NCBI GenBank assembly: GCA_030710605.1
Contig: CP092865.1
Location: 139,709,505 to 139,773,504 of the forward strand
Source of the DNA: Cordylochernes scorpioides
Lineage: Eukaryota > Arthropoda > Arachnida > Pseudoscorpiones > Chernetidae
DNA length: 64,000 nt
Direction: 5' to 3'
Shown one piece after another: positions 30,568 to 41,407 of this stretch. Both the position numbers and the translations under genes were made by a program. The notes beneath the pieces were generated by a model. The model made no database searches and was not told the origin of the DNA. It was given only the letters and a program-made list of their open reading frames with translations. Positions within the stretch are counted from its first letter, which is position 1, and each line of letters starts with the position of its first letter.

Positions 30568-30865
30568 TTGAAGTTACACCGCATGAGTTTCTTTTCAACG
30601 AAAAATCAAAACCTATTTCAAGGTGAAATATCGACTATTTCTAACCTTTTTGGATGAGATATGAAAGGGTGAATTATAAAGAGTAATGATGAACGGAACA
30701 TTGTGGGTTCGATTCCCATCCCTGGACACTTTTATTTTTCCGTTCATCATTACTCTTCATAATTCACCCTTTCATACCTCATCCAAAAATGTTAGAAATA
30801 GTCGATATTTCACCTTGAAATAGGTTTTGATTTTTCGTTGAAACTCATGCGGTGTAACTTCAAGT
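30568..30865. mobile_element. Long hairpin I with a SINE B-box segment in its loop
   Basis: Arms of about 125 bp from TTGAAGTTACACCGCATGAG. The loop (30697-30740) reads GTGGGTTCGATTCCC, then CTGGACACTTTTATTTT, equal in layout to the B box and following bases of the SINE head at 11258-11290. Confidence 0.8.
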
Positions 30866-31445
30866 GTCGTTTTACAATCACAGGCCGCAGTGCATTATAT
30901 AACATTTATATATACCAGGCCTTGATAGTACCGGGCATTGTTGAGTAGAGGGTTATGACACTTAGTACTGTAAGTATTATCATTTTATTCGTGATCGAAC
31001 ATTGTGGCCCACTGTATGTATTACATCCCAAACACTATGTGACACCAGCCATCTCTGTCTTGAGTTCGATGTACCATCAGGGCGACCGTTAAACCAGTGA
31101 GTTTCTTTAATTGATCCACGAAGCGTAGTACTGTAAGTATATCACATGTACGAGCTTTCCACGGCTTTAATAATCTCTCTAGACACCATGTGTTGGGAAA
31201 CATGCAGTGAGCGTTCTCCACGGCAGATAAGGGAGCGTTTTAATCAAAAGCCTGCGTAGTAGGTGTGTCTAATTAGTATGGATGCACGCACGCACGTGTT
31301 GGCTGTTAGAACGGCTAACTACTAGGCCTAGTATGGCAGTACTACACGGTCGTATAGTTCCCTAGGTGTATAACACATCGTGTGTTATCTTACAATACCA
31401 AATATGTCTTCTATATACACTATACCTCATATATATATATGAATA
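30866..31445. other. Unique-looking DNA
   Basis: A slightly G+C-richer part lies at 31030-31330. A 66-aa minus frame (31021-31221) shows no motif. TA-rich near 31425-31440. Confidence 0.4.
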
Positions 31446-33388
31446 CTAGCGAATGTGTACCCGGCTTCGCCCGGGTTTTATCCGAGTGAAAGTTTGCCTA
31501 ACGAATATTATTGATAATAATATTCCGGAACACACAGAATATTATGATAATAATGATAATAATATTCGTTACATTATATATTTATATGATATATAAAATA
31601 TATTTTTCGAGCAAACATATCCACTCTCTCTACTGAATAGAATTTTAATAAGATATATATAAATGAAAATATCTAAAGATATACTACATGATCTTAGCCA
31701 AAAGGCCGAGAAACGATATTTTATATGTAGAGATGACCTGGCTTCGTGTGCCTTCTGCTCGAGTGAATGTTTCGCGGTAGAATTTTGTTCCTGCCTACTA
31801 AAAATTATTATCTGGCTCCGCCCGTGGACTGCTTTAGTGAATATTCCCCTAAAGAATTTTGTTTATGTCAATCAAGCATGATACAGCAATATTGTCATTA
31901 TCATTTCTGACTAAAAAAATATTGTTGCTCAGTACTATAATTTTTCTTGGTTAAAGTGCGAGACAAAAAAACTTTTCCAGATTTAACTCTGTCCTTTTCA
32001 AATTTAAGCGAGATTAGTTACATATTGAGGGCGTGCATAGCCGACAAACATATATATATATATGTTCCCGGCTTCGCCTGATTTTTACCCGAGTAAAAGT
32101 TTGCCTAACAAACATTTGTTAAAACGATTCTAGCAAACATCCAATCCCTACTGAATCTATACTTGTCATACTCTCGATAATTTGAAAATTTTCCCAGTCC
32201 CTTGAAAAAATACTCGATAAGTTGAAAAAAATCAGTATTAATTGGTCCACTCGGTAATTTGAAGTTGAAGGAATAGTATCTTGCCACAAACGAAGATTTG
32301 TAAATAACTGTATTTAGCGAATGTACCCGGCTTCGCCCGGTTTTTATCCGAGTAAAAGTTTGCCTAACGAACATTTGTTAAAACGATTCTAGAAAACATC
32401 CAATCCACCTATATATTGATTTATAAACGTATATAAATATAATAATTGTTATACGCGTTTAAATATAATTTTGAAACACATAATATTTTGAAAACATTTA
32501 TTATATTTTAAATAAGATATTGTCACTTTTGTGAATTTGATAATTAATTATTTATTTTTTCTCAAAGAATTATATATATTAATTTAAAAATTCATTTTTG
32601 TTATCATCATCACATACAATGTAAGTTTTTCATATAAACAAACGATAATAAACAACAGCAACAATGTAATTTGCATCTTCACTATTATAAAACAACAACA
32701 AATTAAATTAACAATGTAAAAATATATTTTAACATTACATTTTAACATTTAACACAAAAACGTTACAATATTTTCTTTAAATATATATTAATATTGAAAT
32801 TCCAAGTTTTTTTTTACGTCATTGATATATTATATTACTAAATTCTCAAATTAAATTTATTATATTTGAAACACATTTTAAGCATTGTTACAATTTTTTT
32901 ATAAATATAATTTCACCAGATACCGCTAGAGGCGCTGCTTGCGAGTGAAAGTAGAAAATTTGCAAATAAAATTACAAAGAATATTTATTTCAAACCAAAT
33001 TCAAACCAGAAACCTTCCCAGTAGTATAGTAAATAACTTCCTAAAGTTTCACGGCGATTGGATAATCTTACCTTTTAAAAACATTCATCATGTGAACAAA
33101 CTAACATTCACCGTGTAAACAAACCACGTGTTAATTATTAACCAATCAAATTCATTTATCATCGCGACCAGTGCTGCGCCCAAGCGGTAAAAGGCTGGAA
33201 CTAACGCTTTTTTGTTTTATATTATTAAAAAAAAAACACATTAACCTTTTTAGGTTTTTGAATAGTCTATATGTTAAACGAAATCTTCAGCTACCTACAT
33301 GCGAAATTTCATAATGATTTTTTCTGTAGATTTTGCGCAACGCGATAACAAACATCGATTTTGGATTTCATTTTTATAGATATAAGGA
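31446..33388 (-). mobile_element. Non-autonomous Helitron cluster
   Basis: Minus strand: the 5' end is TCCTTATATCTATAAAAATG at 33388 after an A, a classic Helitron start. 3' ends carry the GC hairpin CCGGGCGAAGCCGGG about 10 bases before CTAG|T at 31446 and CTAA at 32314. A third, damaged hairpin (TTCCCGGCTTCGCC) lies near 32065. All three are followed inward by GGATAAAA and GGCAAACTTTTAC-type text, so at least two related elements or a repeated 3' end are present. No Rep/helicase coding is seen. Rolling-circle movement is inferred from the family. Confidence 0.8.
31677..31717 (-). ncRNA. U2 snRNA 5'-end fragment
   Basis: Minus strand starts ATCGTTTCTCGGCCTTTTGG and continues CTAAGATCATGTAGTATATC. 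This follows the highly conserved first ~40 nt of U2 snRNA with one substitution, then a 2-3-base loss before the branch-site recognition word GTAGTA, which is present. The stem IIa and Sm regions are absent. It is a truncated pseudogene lying inside the Helitron in the same orientation. Confidence 0.8.
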
Positions 33389-33394
33389 TATATA

Positions 33395-33660
33395 CACCAA
33401 TACCTCGCTTTGCGTCGTTTCGTTTTGCGTTTTTTTCGAAGTTGCGTCGCTGCTTAATTTTCACTGATTTTCACTGTGGGTCGTTAGATTTTCGAAGTTG
33501 CGTTGTTTTGGATTCGAGTCTTTAATTTAATTTTTTTTTTCTAAAATATGGCAACACCTTTGTTTTTGATTGCGCCTTCACATATTTTCACTTTGCGTCG
33601 TTTCAATTTGCGTCGTGTTTTTTTTGGAACGTAACCCCGACGCAAAGCGAGGTATGGGTG
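33395..33660. mobile_element. Pogo/Tigger-like MITE
   Basis: 266 bp with inverted ends CACCAATACCTCGCTTTGCG and CGCAAAGCGAGGTATGGGTG, flanked by TATA on both sides (TA target duplication). Inner TTGCGTCGTTTC words also repeat. No transposase. Confidence 0.8.
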
Positions 33661-33667
33661 TATATAA

Positions 33668-33793
33668 TTGAAATTACAACTCAGAAATATCTTCTTTTTT
33701 TTCTTTAAATAGGCATGGTATCGTTCTTTTTCCACTTGGCAAAAGAGATCCTAAAAGTGAACAGTTTAGTAAAATATATAACACTTTATATAT
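33668..33793 (+). other. Exon-like segment, copy 1
   Basis: A pyrimidine run ending CTTTAAATAG resembles a 3' splice site. The following frame (after GCATGGTATCG) encodes HGIVLFPLGKRDPKSEQF. It recurs at 35917-36042 with few differences. I do not recognise the protein. Confidence 0.45.
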
Positions 33794-34426
33794 ATATATG
33801 TTATAAAAAAAGATATTTCTGTTTGATTTCTGGTTACCTTGAGGATTATACTATGTTAATGCAGTCTTGTTTGAAAATCTTGAAATTATAATAAAAATAG
33901 TAAAAAATAGAAATAGCTTTAATTGAGCTAAGGAATATATAAAAACATAATTTGATAAAAGTAATGCCTGGCTTAAGGCGAGTAGAACAAGGAAAACAAA
34001 AGATTATTGACATAATGTACAAAGATTTGAGCCGGCCATCGGGAAACAACAACAATGAGTTTTTATAGGGGAAGCGTGAACTCTGGCGGTCGATTTCGCA
34101 GAGTATTTGAATCTATGAAATATAATTTTAAATAAAATATTTTAATACAATATATATATGTGGTAATTTAAGAATCATAAATACCCGTGTAAATACTCAC
34201 CACCTCTTCTTACACCCCCTATTCTAATATGGACTTTTAATCATTGTACCCAATCCTTTTTTAATAAATTAACTTTGTATGTATCGTTTTTGTGTGTTCA
34301 AATAAATACAGAGGTACATCTAGAGAGAACGTAGAAACCAAAACTAAACTACCAAAACCAAAACCTGAGATCAATCGCCCAGACACCGCGGCGCCGTACG
34401 TCCGATGACGTATCGCTTGAACATAT
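33794..34426. other. AT-rich DNA
   Basis: Nothing recognised up to about 34330. 34380-34410 is a short G+C-rich patch. Confidence 0.4.
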
Positions 34427-34678
34427 TGTCACAATCTGCATAGTTATTTTGTAAAAATATGTAAATTAGTATAAAATAATTGGTAATAGAAATTTATGTA
34501 AATAAGGCTTTTGATATAAGAGCGAGATACAATTAGTTGATAGAGCTTCTTTTGTTTTTGTTTTTTTTAGTTTAGTTCGTTGTTACTCTAAATCTCCTAG
34601 AGTCAGTTTAACTTCTTTCATTATTAATAAAATATAGTTGCTTGCTTTATGAGAACGCGGTCTGGTTTATTTTATGAG
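34427..34678 (+). repeat. Candidate LTR with following primer-site-like sequence
   Basis: Begins TGTCACAATCTGC. Layout resembles 20998-21176, with an AATAAAATATAG region near 34626. Immediately downstream is TGGCGAACGCTGATC (34680-34694), a possible primer-binding site starting with TGG. No partner LTR, so uncertain. Confidence 0.35.
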
Positions 34679-34733
34679 ATGGCGAACGCTGATCAGAAAC
34701 CTTTAGAAGCACCTACGGTCGAGGCAGGTGTAA

Positions 34734-34990
34734 CAATATAAAAAGGGCTTGCCCCGCAGCCAATAGGTGGTCAGTTCGGTAGTCAGTTCAGTGTTGCAAG
34801 ATAGCAGACAGATCGTTAGTAAGTGGCCCGCCGGCCGCAACGTGGTCGCTGCGTTCTCTCTCTCTGATGCCTCGGATTCCCCTTTGAGTCGTCTCTGTGT
34901 GCTTTACCACTCACCACCATCACGACTGCGCAATCATCATCTTTCCCCACGACTCGATACAACAAACCAGATCACCGAAATACCACATAT
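34734..34990 (+). promoter_or_regulatory. TATA/initiator promoter and leader, probably retroelement
   Basis: AATATAAAAAGGGC (34735) with TCAGTTCGG and TCAGTTCAGTG initiator-like words 35-50 bases downstream, followed by a G+C-richer leader. The 60-77 aa frames here are not recognised. Confidence 0.45.
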
Positions 34991-35044
34991 ATATATATAA
35001 TATTGCTGAGAGAGAAATTATTGGAATATTTTGGCATGGTGGTA

Positions 35045-35220
35045 CAGTTAAACCTGTCTATAGCGCCCCCTCTAAATAGCGCCTTCCTCTCTATAGCGCC
35101 CGATTTCAAACAATAAAATGTAAACCTTTTACATTAAAAGTGATCTGTCTATAGCATCCCCTCTCTATAACACCCTATTTTGGTGTGTCCCAAGAGGGGC
35201 GCTATAGACAGGTTTAACTG
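35045..35220. mobile_element. Pogo-like MITE, 176 bp, with TA duplication
   Basis: Inverted ends CAGTTAAACCTGTCTATAGC and GCTATAGACAGGTTTAACTG, flanked by TA. The GCGCCC words repeat inside. Confidence 0.9.
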
Positions 35221-35916
35221 TATAATACAATTTATATATTATATAATAGAAAGTTAAGGGAGAAATTATTGGCTTGTGTTTTGAATATTAAAGTATTTTG
35301 CCAATGATTGTAATACGTACAGTGTACCACAACATTCTATCGCAAATAAAATGATTGTACTATTATTGCCAATGGTATCCAGTCAGGATATACCTTGTGG
35401 AAAATATAATAAAACAACTTTAAATCACAATTTGATTGCTTTGATAAAATAGTTGAGGATGAAATACCTGACCTAAGGCGTAAAGAAGGAATATAATAAA
35501 AGACTTAATCTCGTATTTACATATTTACAAAGCGTTTTGTAGAACGACGTTTAACAAGTTTTACCTCAAATGTTTCTTTTTACAGAACGTAAATCGTAAT
35601 TATTTTAAGGAGAAATAACGTCTATTCCTATCCTTAGGGATGAAGTATGAAAGGATGAATTGTGAATTCATATTGCTCTCTCTCCATTCTAAGATCTAAA
35701 GACAAGGATAAGCAATGAATATGTGGGAATGTGAACAACCAATATAATTGACTTGGCAGAGAAATGACTCTCATGGCCTTGGTACTGGGCTCTGTTTATA
35801 AAAAAAAACAGCGAAATTTAGAACATTAATTACACCTCTATAGTTAATTAAACAGATGAAATTACATTCGTTGGTATTTAGTTCTTGTCCTTTAATTAAA
35901 AACCTCACATATGTTT
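35221..35916. other. AT-rich DNA
   Basis: 35545-35660 carries hairpin D/I family words (TTTTACCTCAAATGTTTCTT, GAACGTAAATCG). Otherwise unrecognised. Confidence 0.4.
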
Positions 35917-36042
35917 GAAATTACAACCCAGAAATATATTTTCTTTTCTTTAAATAGGCATGTTATCGTTCTTTTTCCACTTGGCAAAAGAGATCCTAAA
36001 AGGGAACAGTTTATTAAAACATATAACACTCTAGAGTTTTGT
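35917..36042 (+). other. Exon-like segment, copy 2
   Basis: A pyrimidine tract and CTTTAAATAG are followed by an open stretch HVIVLFPLGKRDPKREQFIK, then TYNTLEFCGSLHILD. Longer and better preserved than the copy at 33668, so it could derive from a real gene exon carried by a repeat. Not recognised. Confidence 0.45.
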
Positions 36043-36062
36043 GGAAGTTTGCACATTCTTGA

Positions 36063-36262
36063 TGTTTTTTACTCTCTTAAGGAAGTTGTACCTTTTAGCA
36101 TGTATATCGTAATTCAGACAATAACTCTGAAAGATATTACAGTAACCTTTATTGAAGACACAAGAGATAACCAAGTGTGAACAAAATTGCTTCTGTCTCC
36201 TTAAAAAAGATATACGACTAATAAAAGTCTTTCAACTTCCTTAAGTTTTGTCCATGAGTGTA
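36063..36262 (-). mobile_element. Mariner-like MITE, minus
   Basis: Reads TTAAGGAAGTTGTACC at the left and CTTCCTTAAGTTTTGTCCAT near the right, with GATATTACAGTAACC and AGTGTGAACAAAATTGC inside. Confidence 0.75.
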
Positions 36263-37466
36263 TATACGATATGGAATATGATATATCCTTTGAATATTTG
36301 TTCTGGAGGAATATAACAACCATGATTATCATGATTTTACTATAGATTTAAGTAAAAGTAAGAAAACATACAGGTGTTCTTACATAGAGACAGTAGATCT
36401 TTGTGAGAGGAAGAGAGTGTCTTTACTTGTGGAAATGATTAAAGTTTACAAGCATAGTGATCTTCTACTGGCTGTAGGGGTAAAACAGAAGAGTACTTGC
36501 AGGAAAACTAACGCCATTTACACTAATAAGAATTCACACTTCCCTCAACACCCTACTGTATTTATCTATGTATGCATCTTTTCTTAATTTACCCACCTGA
36601 TCCCAGTACAATTTCACTTTTGTACTTTTTCAATTATTTCAATTATTTTATTTCCGAAGCGCTATATCCCGCAAGGGATACTTGCGCCAAACAAGGAGAA
36701 AAGTTTATTTACATAATTTATTTACATTATTCAACGCATGAAAACACTTTTGTACTGTTTTTTTCACATAGATTGTCACTCCCGTCGAAAAGCTGATAAG
36801 CCAGAAAACTTGAATTCTTGCAATAATAAAACTGATAAAGAACCTTATTCACGGATTGAGCTTCGATTTATTTGTCTATATTTATTTAAGAATTACCGGG
36901 TGGTTATCTACAGTACAAAATGCCAATGTTTAACAACAACATTTTTGGGTGTTGTTTTGAAGTGTAATCAATAAAGGAGACAATTATAACCTAGGTTCTT
37001 AGCTAATTTCGACATTTTATGGCAACTTGTGTTGTTGTTTATGGTCCTCCCTAATTTTATTGATGAGGGGGATATGCCAAGATAATCTACTTCCTAAATA
37101 TAAGATAATTGAGATTTTCTGTTGTTATTACTTAGACCCTTGTATAAAGATTACACGAATTCCATGAGTTCATGCTCCTCGAGCTATTTTATGATAAGCA
37201 GCGGCCTCTCCCAATGCAAGCCAAAATGTGTTCTGGAGCTGCAGGAGCCAAGCTACATTTTGGGCAAGTGGGGTAGATTTTGTTATTATTTTCTATCTTC
37301 AATGGCTTGAGATGGCTTGTTCTTGAGTATTTTTGAGCTCTTGAATCTATGATTCTATGGGTACGATAGAATCACATAGAATCTAGACTTGATAGATTTT
37401 TTTCAAACTAAACTTTTTTGGTTTAGTTGTATTAAAATAAATAGTCATAAATATAAACCAATTTAT
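36263..37466. other. Spacer with a partial H1 edge
   Basis: 36580-36632 holds CACCTGATCCCAGTACAATT and TCACTTTTGTAC from the H1 repeat. Frames at 36572-36974 and 37122-37310 have no motif. Confidence 0.4.
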
Positions 37467-37575
37467 GAAAAATAGTACAAAAGTGAAATTATAATGGGAT
37501 CAGCTGGATAAATTTAAAGAAAAACATCTTGATCAGCAACCTTTAGTTAAACGATGAGGAGATGACTTTCTCTTT
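37467..37575 (+). repeat. H1 repeat copy, diverged
   Basis: AATAGTACAAAAGTGAAATT, GGGATCAGCTGGATAAATTT, GATCAGCAACCTTTAGTTAA. Confidence 0.6.
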
Positions 37576-37599
37576 ATAAACTACTTTGTTTGAAAACAT

Positions 37600-37785
37600 T
37601 TTTAGAACGTTTTTTCCTTTTATAAATAAAAACTTTATATTGACCTTTCTGTGTGGTGAGAAATATTAGGAGAGCCTGGCATATCATTGGGGAACCAACC
37701 TTCCAACCAATTTGCCAGTTTAATCTACTGGTGAAACTGCTGGGAGGGTTCGCCACTGATGATCCAGGTCCAAATGACAATTAAA
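37600..37785. repeat. Two module fragments head to head
   Basis: A minus-type half (GAGAGCCTGGCATATCATTG, AACCAACCTTCC) meets a plus-type half (GTGAAACTGCTGGGAGGG, TTCGCCACTGATGATCCAGG). Confidence 0.6.
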
Positions 37786-38199
37786 TTAATTTTATTGACA
37801 TCTTGTCAATACATGCAAAGTTGCACAGTCTGTACTATTTTAGAATGATAATTATATATATGCATCATACTATGTACAATGAATATGGCGCCTCTGCCAC
37901 CGCTGCAGAGTTTGGTGGAGAATCACTAGCGGGTCTCCAGGCCCTCTAGATATTTTGATAATTTGCAGTAATAACGCATAGCCACTAATTCAAAAGGTCT
38001 TAGAGGACACTTTTATTGGAAAACAAAATTTTCTTCAGTCCATACTCAAATCTTAATATTAGAGAGGCCTGTCCATTTGCGTTGATAACTCCTTCAGAGA
38101 TTTCCCCAATATACAAATATCCAGAAACACTATCTAAATGTTATTTAGTAATCATAAGAATACCAAATCTCTAAGTCATTCATGAAAAATAATTTATAA
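37786..38199. other. Spacer, no gene recognised
   Basis: Nothing firm. Confidence 0.4.
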
Positions 38200-38545
38200 A
38201 TTCAATTGCCATCTATCGATAAAATTTGTAACAACTCAATTTTACTGAAAATGTGCTTCTTTTTCAATGATATCATTAAATAATATTTGATGATATTGCC
38301 AAGTGGAAAATTAGGGAAGACCAACTTCGGGATGAGACAACAATTTATTTAAGGGCAAGTTCAAACTATGAATGGTAAACAAAAGATAAGCCACGAGGTA
38401 AATTTACAGAGTAGCAAAATATAAATATAAAAATGACCACTCTGTTAACAAAAATAATAAAAATTAATAAATACTTTCTTACAATATTATTGAAAATAAA
38501 CAGATTGCCAGTAAAATTAAGTTATTACAAATTTTATGAAAAATA
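38200..38545. mobile_element. Hairpin G-family copy with insertion
   Basis: Outer ends GCCATCTATCGATAAAATTT, AACTCAATTTTACTG and complement CAGTAAAATTAAGTTA. About 200 bp inside includes text shared with 16620-16680. Confidence 0.65.
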
Positions 38546-38560
38546 ATGTTAGCATATCAC

Positions 38561-38662
38561 TACAAAATAGACGTAAAAACTAAACGTTATCTATTGACTG
38601 TCACCTCAAACTAGCACGGTCAATAGTCAATAGATGGTGTCTAGTTTTGACGTCTATTTTGA
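38561..38662. repeat. Hairpin J, E family
   Basis: Arms CAAAATAGACGT...CTATTGAC and complement, spacer about 20 bp. Confidence 0.65.
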
Positions 38663-38769
38663 TAGGAGAGACGCGAACTTTATTTGTATGGATTATTATC
38701 CTATCGGTAAATGTTTTCCATATAAATGCTAATGCATCATAATATGATTGATATAATAAAAGACACAAT

Positions 38770-39090
38770 TTGATATTTGCGGAAGAGCGATTGCTCGAAG
38801 CATATTATAAATTTATAATTGTATGTAATTCTGCTGTCCTAAAAGCTTATGTCCATAGTTCATCTAAAATACCCATTCCAAGAGTCTAGCATCAGTATCA
38901 CTATAAAAGGAAGTTCCAAAAATGCAATATAACAGCGGTATGGTAGATTAAACTGGCGAAACCGCTGGGAGGGTTCACCGCTGATGAGCCAGGCTCTCCC
39001 ATTAATTTTTCCATTGCAGTAAGGACAGTAGAAATTGTTTATTTTTAAAAAGAATCATATGCGTCTATAATAGTTTCGAATTTTGATAAA
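38770..39090 (+). repeat. Composite module repeat, full copy
   Basis: Ordered blocks: TTTGCGGAAGAGCGATTGCT, GTAATTCTGCTGTCC, CTTATGTCCATAGTTCATCT, AAAATACCCATTCCAAGAG, ACTATAAAAGGAAG, AACAGCGGTATGG, GGCGAAACCGCTGGGAGGG, TTCACCGCTGATGAGCCAGG, AGTAAGGACAGTAGAAATTG, ATGCGTCTATAATAGTTTCG. The same order appears at 49045-49345 and 63010-63310. Confidence 0.8.
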
Positions 39091-40444
39091 TCTCTCTCAC
39101 TGAATGTTTTATTTCATTCAGTACTTTTATCTGAGATTGATAGATATTGAAACTATTTTTATTATATCGTTCATATAAGATTATATATGGTTAAATACAA
39201 TATTGAATAAATAAGGATACATAATGATGAATATTGTTTCACCAGGTTGCGGCTTGGCAGATTCTTCAACCTTGATTCTCTCCTGTGCTGGGTCTTGTAT
39301 CTTACCAGAGCGTGTTTCAACCATCCTACAAATTTATATAATTTATATAAATATATATATGAGATAACTCTACTTTAAGTAGCCTCCAGAATTATTTATT
39401 TATTTCTCACATCAAAGAGAGCAGTGAAGTCGCACCGTGTACCAAAATACAAATGGTTATTTTATAAATCTGTTTATAATACATATATTCTGTTTAATAA
39501 AATAAATAAATATGATATATAAATTTGGATTTAAAATATATGAAAAATAATTTTACAAATTAAAATAAAATAGGTACATTAGCCATGATGCAACAATATA
39601 TATATGGAATATAAAATAATTATATATAAAATAATTCATATATATATATAGTATTATAAAAAATAATATTTTCTGCTGTTCTTTGAATATCATTGAGACA
39701 GGCCCATATTTGCCCGTATAGGAATAGTTGAACCACGGAAGGTGAACAGAAAAATGCTTACAATGGATGTTATGTTTACGATATCAAGTTAAATAAAAAC
39801 AAAGATAAAATTTGCATATGTTGGTCACTATAAATTTGTATATTTGTTAGGCGAAATTAGAAACATGATAAAACAATTGGGTATTTAAAAACAAATGTAG
39901 AAATAAAAGTTGAAGTATAATAAACAATGTTAAAGATTAGTTTTAATTATTAATCAAGATTGTGTGTGAATATGTGAGAAAGATGTAATATCGTTGTTGT
40001 TTTCTTGGCCGACTGTTTTACATATGGTGTTATCTTAAAATTGCTTGTTTTGAATATTTTTTAGATTGAGATTATTAGCTAGTATGTAAAAATATTAACT
40101 CTGTTGAAATTTAATTTTGTATTTATATATAAATAAAATTAACTCTGTTGATTTTTTTTTTGTATTTAATCGATAACAGCGAAGTTACGCATGTTAATGT
40201 TAGGAAATATATTTTGATGTTAAGCAAAACCTGCTCCATCTCGTTTTACATAAATGTTGAAAATTTGGTTGAAATTGATGCATTTTAACGAAAGCTTTTA
40301 GTGATGTCCACTTATGAAATTTCCATTTTATTAATATAGATATATTGTTGCACCGTCCTAGGGTGTTGGCGTTATGACAGTATTCGATGGTTCCATTGTA
40401 GAATACCAGCATATTCAGAAATTATATAAAAGTAAAAAGTAGTC
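39091..40444. other. AT-rich DNA, no gene recognised
   Basis: TA-rich runs at 39340-39360 and 39595-39660. A 70-aa minus frame (40200-40412) shows no motif. Confidence 0.5.
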
Positions 40445-40600
40445 AAATAATGTGAAAAAATAGTACAAAAGTGAAATTGTACTTCTGTAATTCTGGAATA
40501 ATTAAAAATCAACAAATAGTTGAATATTTATTCCGACAGATGGCGCAAGCAATCGGCAACTTTTAGTTGCATGATTAGTAAATGCGTTTTTCTTAGTAAC
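40445..40600 (-). repeat. H1 repeat copies, diverged
   Basis: GTGAAAAAATAGTACAAAAG, then GGAATAATTAAAAATCAACA, CAGATGGCGCAAGCAATC, GCAACTTTTAGTTGC. Confidence 0.6.
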
Positions 40601-40869
40601 CCAATAATTCCTTGGAAAGGACAACAGAGGGTTGTCTAAAGGTTGGAAGTAAAGCAGTAAAAAAGACTGATGTAATTTACGACTCAATTAAAAAAGCAAT
40701 CTGCAAAATGGCGTTTTCCAAAATTACTATTGTTACTATTTAGATGCTCTTATTCTAAGAGGATACCGCTTTCTAAAGAATACTTTGTCTCAAAAGCTAA
40801 GTGTTTTCCTTTAGAAAAAGTTCTATATACTTAATTATTTTGAAAATAGAGTAATCCATATTTAATTAA
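40601..40869. other. Spacer with DNA-transposon scrap
   Basis: TTACTATTTAGATGCTC and AAGAGGATACCGC near 40735-40770, with AAAGAATACTTTG, match the interior of the element at 49671-49985. Confidence 0.5.
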
Positions 40870-41153
40870 TTAGATAATAAAAGGCATATATTGGATTTAA
40901 TAAAAGCTTTATTTTGCCAATATTTCGGCTGGCTGAACGCCAAACCTTTATCGAGGCATTACATTTTTGTATACACAAACTCAGCGCCGCATAGTGTTAT
41001 GTTTATGAATTTTATTTTTGAATAACATTATGCGGCGCTGAGTTTGTGTATACAAAAATGTAATGCCTCGATAAAGGTTTGGCGTTCAGCCAGCCGAAAT
41101 ATTGGCAAAATAAAGCTTTTATTAAATCCAATATATGCCTTTTTATTATCTAA
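40870..41153. mobile_element. Long hairpin K with hammerhead-like relics on both arms
   Basis: Arms of about 125 bp are almost perfect complements; the spacer is about 25 bp. Each arm read outward has CTCGATAAAGG, a GGTTTGGC-GTTC-AGCCAGCC stem and GAAATATTGG. That is the order core, stem II, GAAA of a hammerhead, with CUGANGA changed. Sister of F at 10311. Confidence 0.8.
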
Positions 41154-41179
41154 TACTTAATTATATAAATATTTCTATG

Positions 41180-41330
41180 ATGAATTAACGCGCCATCTGT
41201 TATGAAGAATTGAAACTAATATAGACGCGTAGGATTCGTTTTAAAAATAAAACAATTTCTACTGTTCTTTCTGTAATGGAAAAATTAATTCTCCCAGGGA
41301 GGTGAAAAAAAAAAAGGATGGCCAGTTTTC
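41180..41330 (-). repeat. Module repeat, decayed minus copy
   Basis: GCGCGCCATCTGTTATG-type flank, a TATAGACGCGTAGGATTCG arm, TTTCTACTGTTCTTTCTGTA and CTCCCAGGGAGG remain. The middle is lost. Confidence 0.55.
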
Positions 41331-41334
41331 AAAT

Positions 41335-41407
41335 ATATAATAAATAGAAATATTTATGAAAATTTGAAACTATTATAGAATTTTCATAAAAATATTTCTA
41401 TTTATTA
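41335..41407. repeat. Hairpin N
   Basis: ATAATAAATAGAAATATTTA and its complement around GAAACTATTATAG. Confidence 0.6.

Noticed and set aside
31677..31717. Functional U2 snRNA gene
   Set aside because: Only the first ~40 nt are present; the Sm site and 3' stem-loops are missing.
34427..34990. Complete LTR retroelement
   Set aside because: LTR-like and promoter-like parts are adjacent, but there is no second LTR or coding region, so only separate low-confidence calls are kept.
38945..38990. CTGATGAG and CGAAACC inside the module repeat read as a type II hammerhead
   Set aside because: CTGGC-GAAA and CTGATGA-GCCAG could pair as stem II, but only 4-5 bases lie between a usable NUH and CTGATGA, so no stem I can form. 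The 7-bp GGGAGGG/CCCTCCC stem competes as well.
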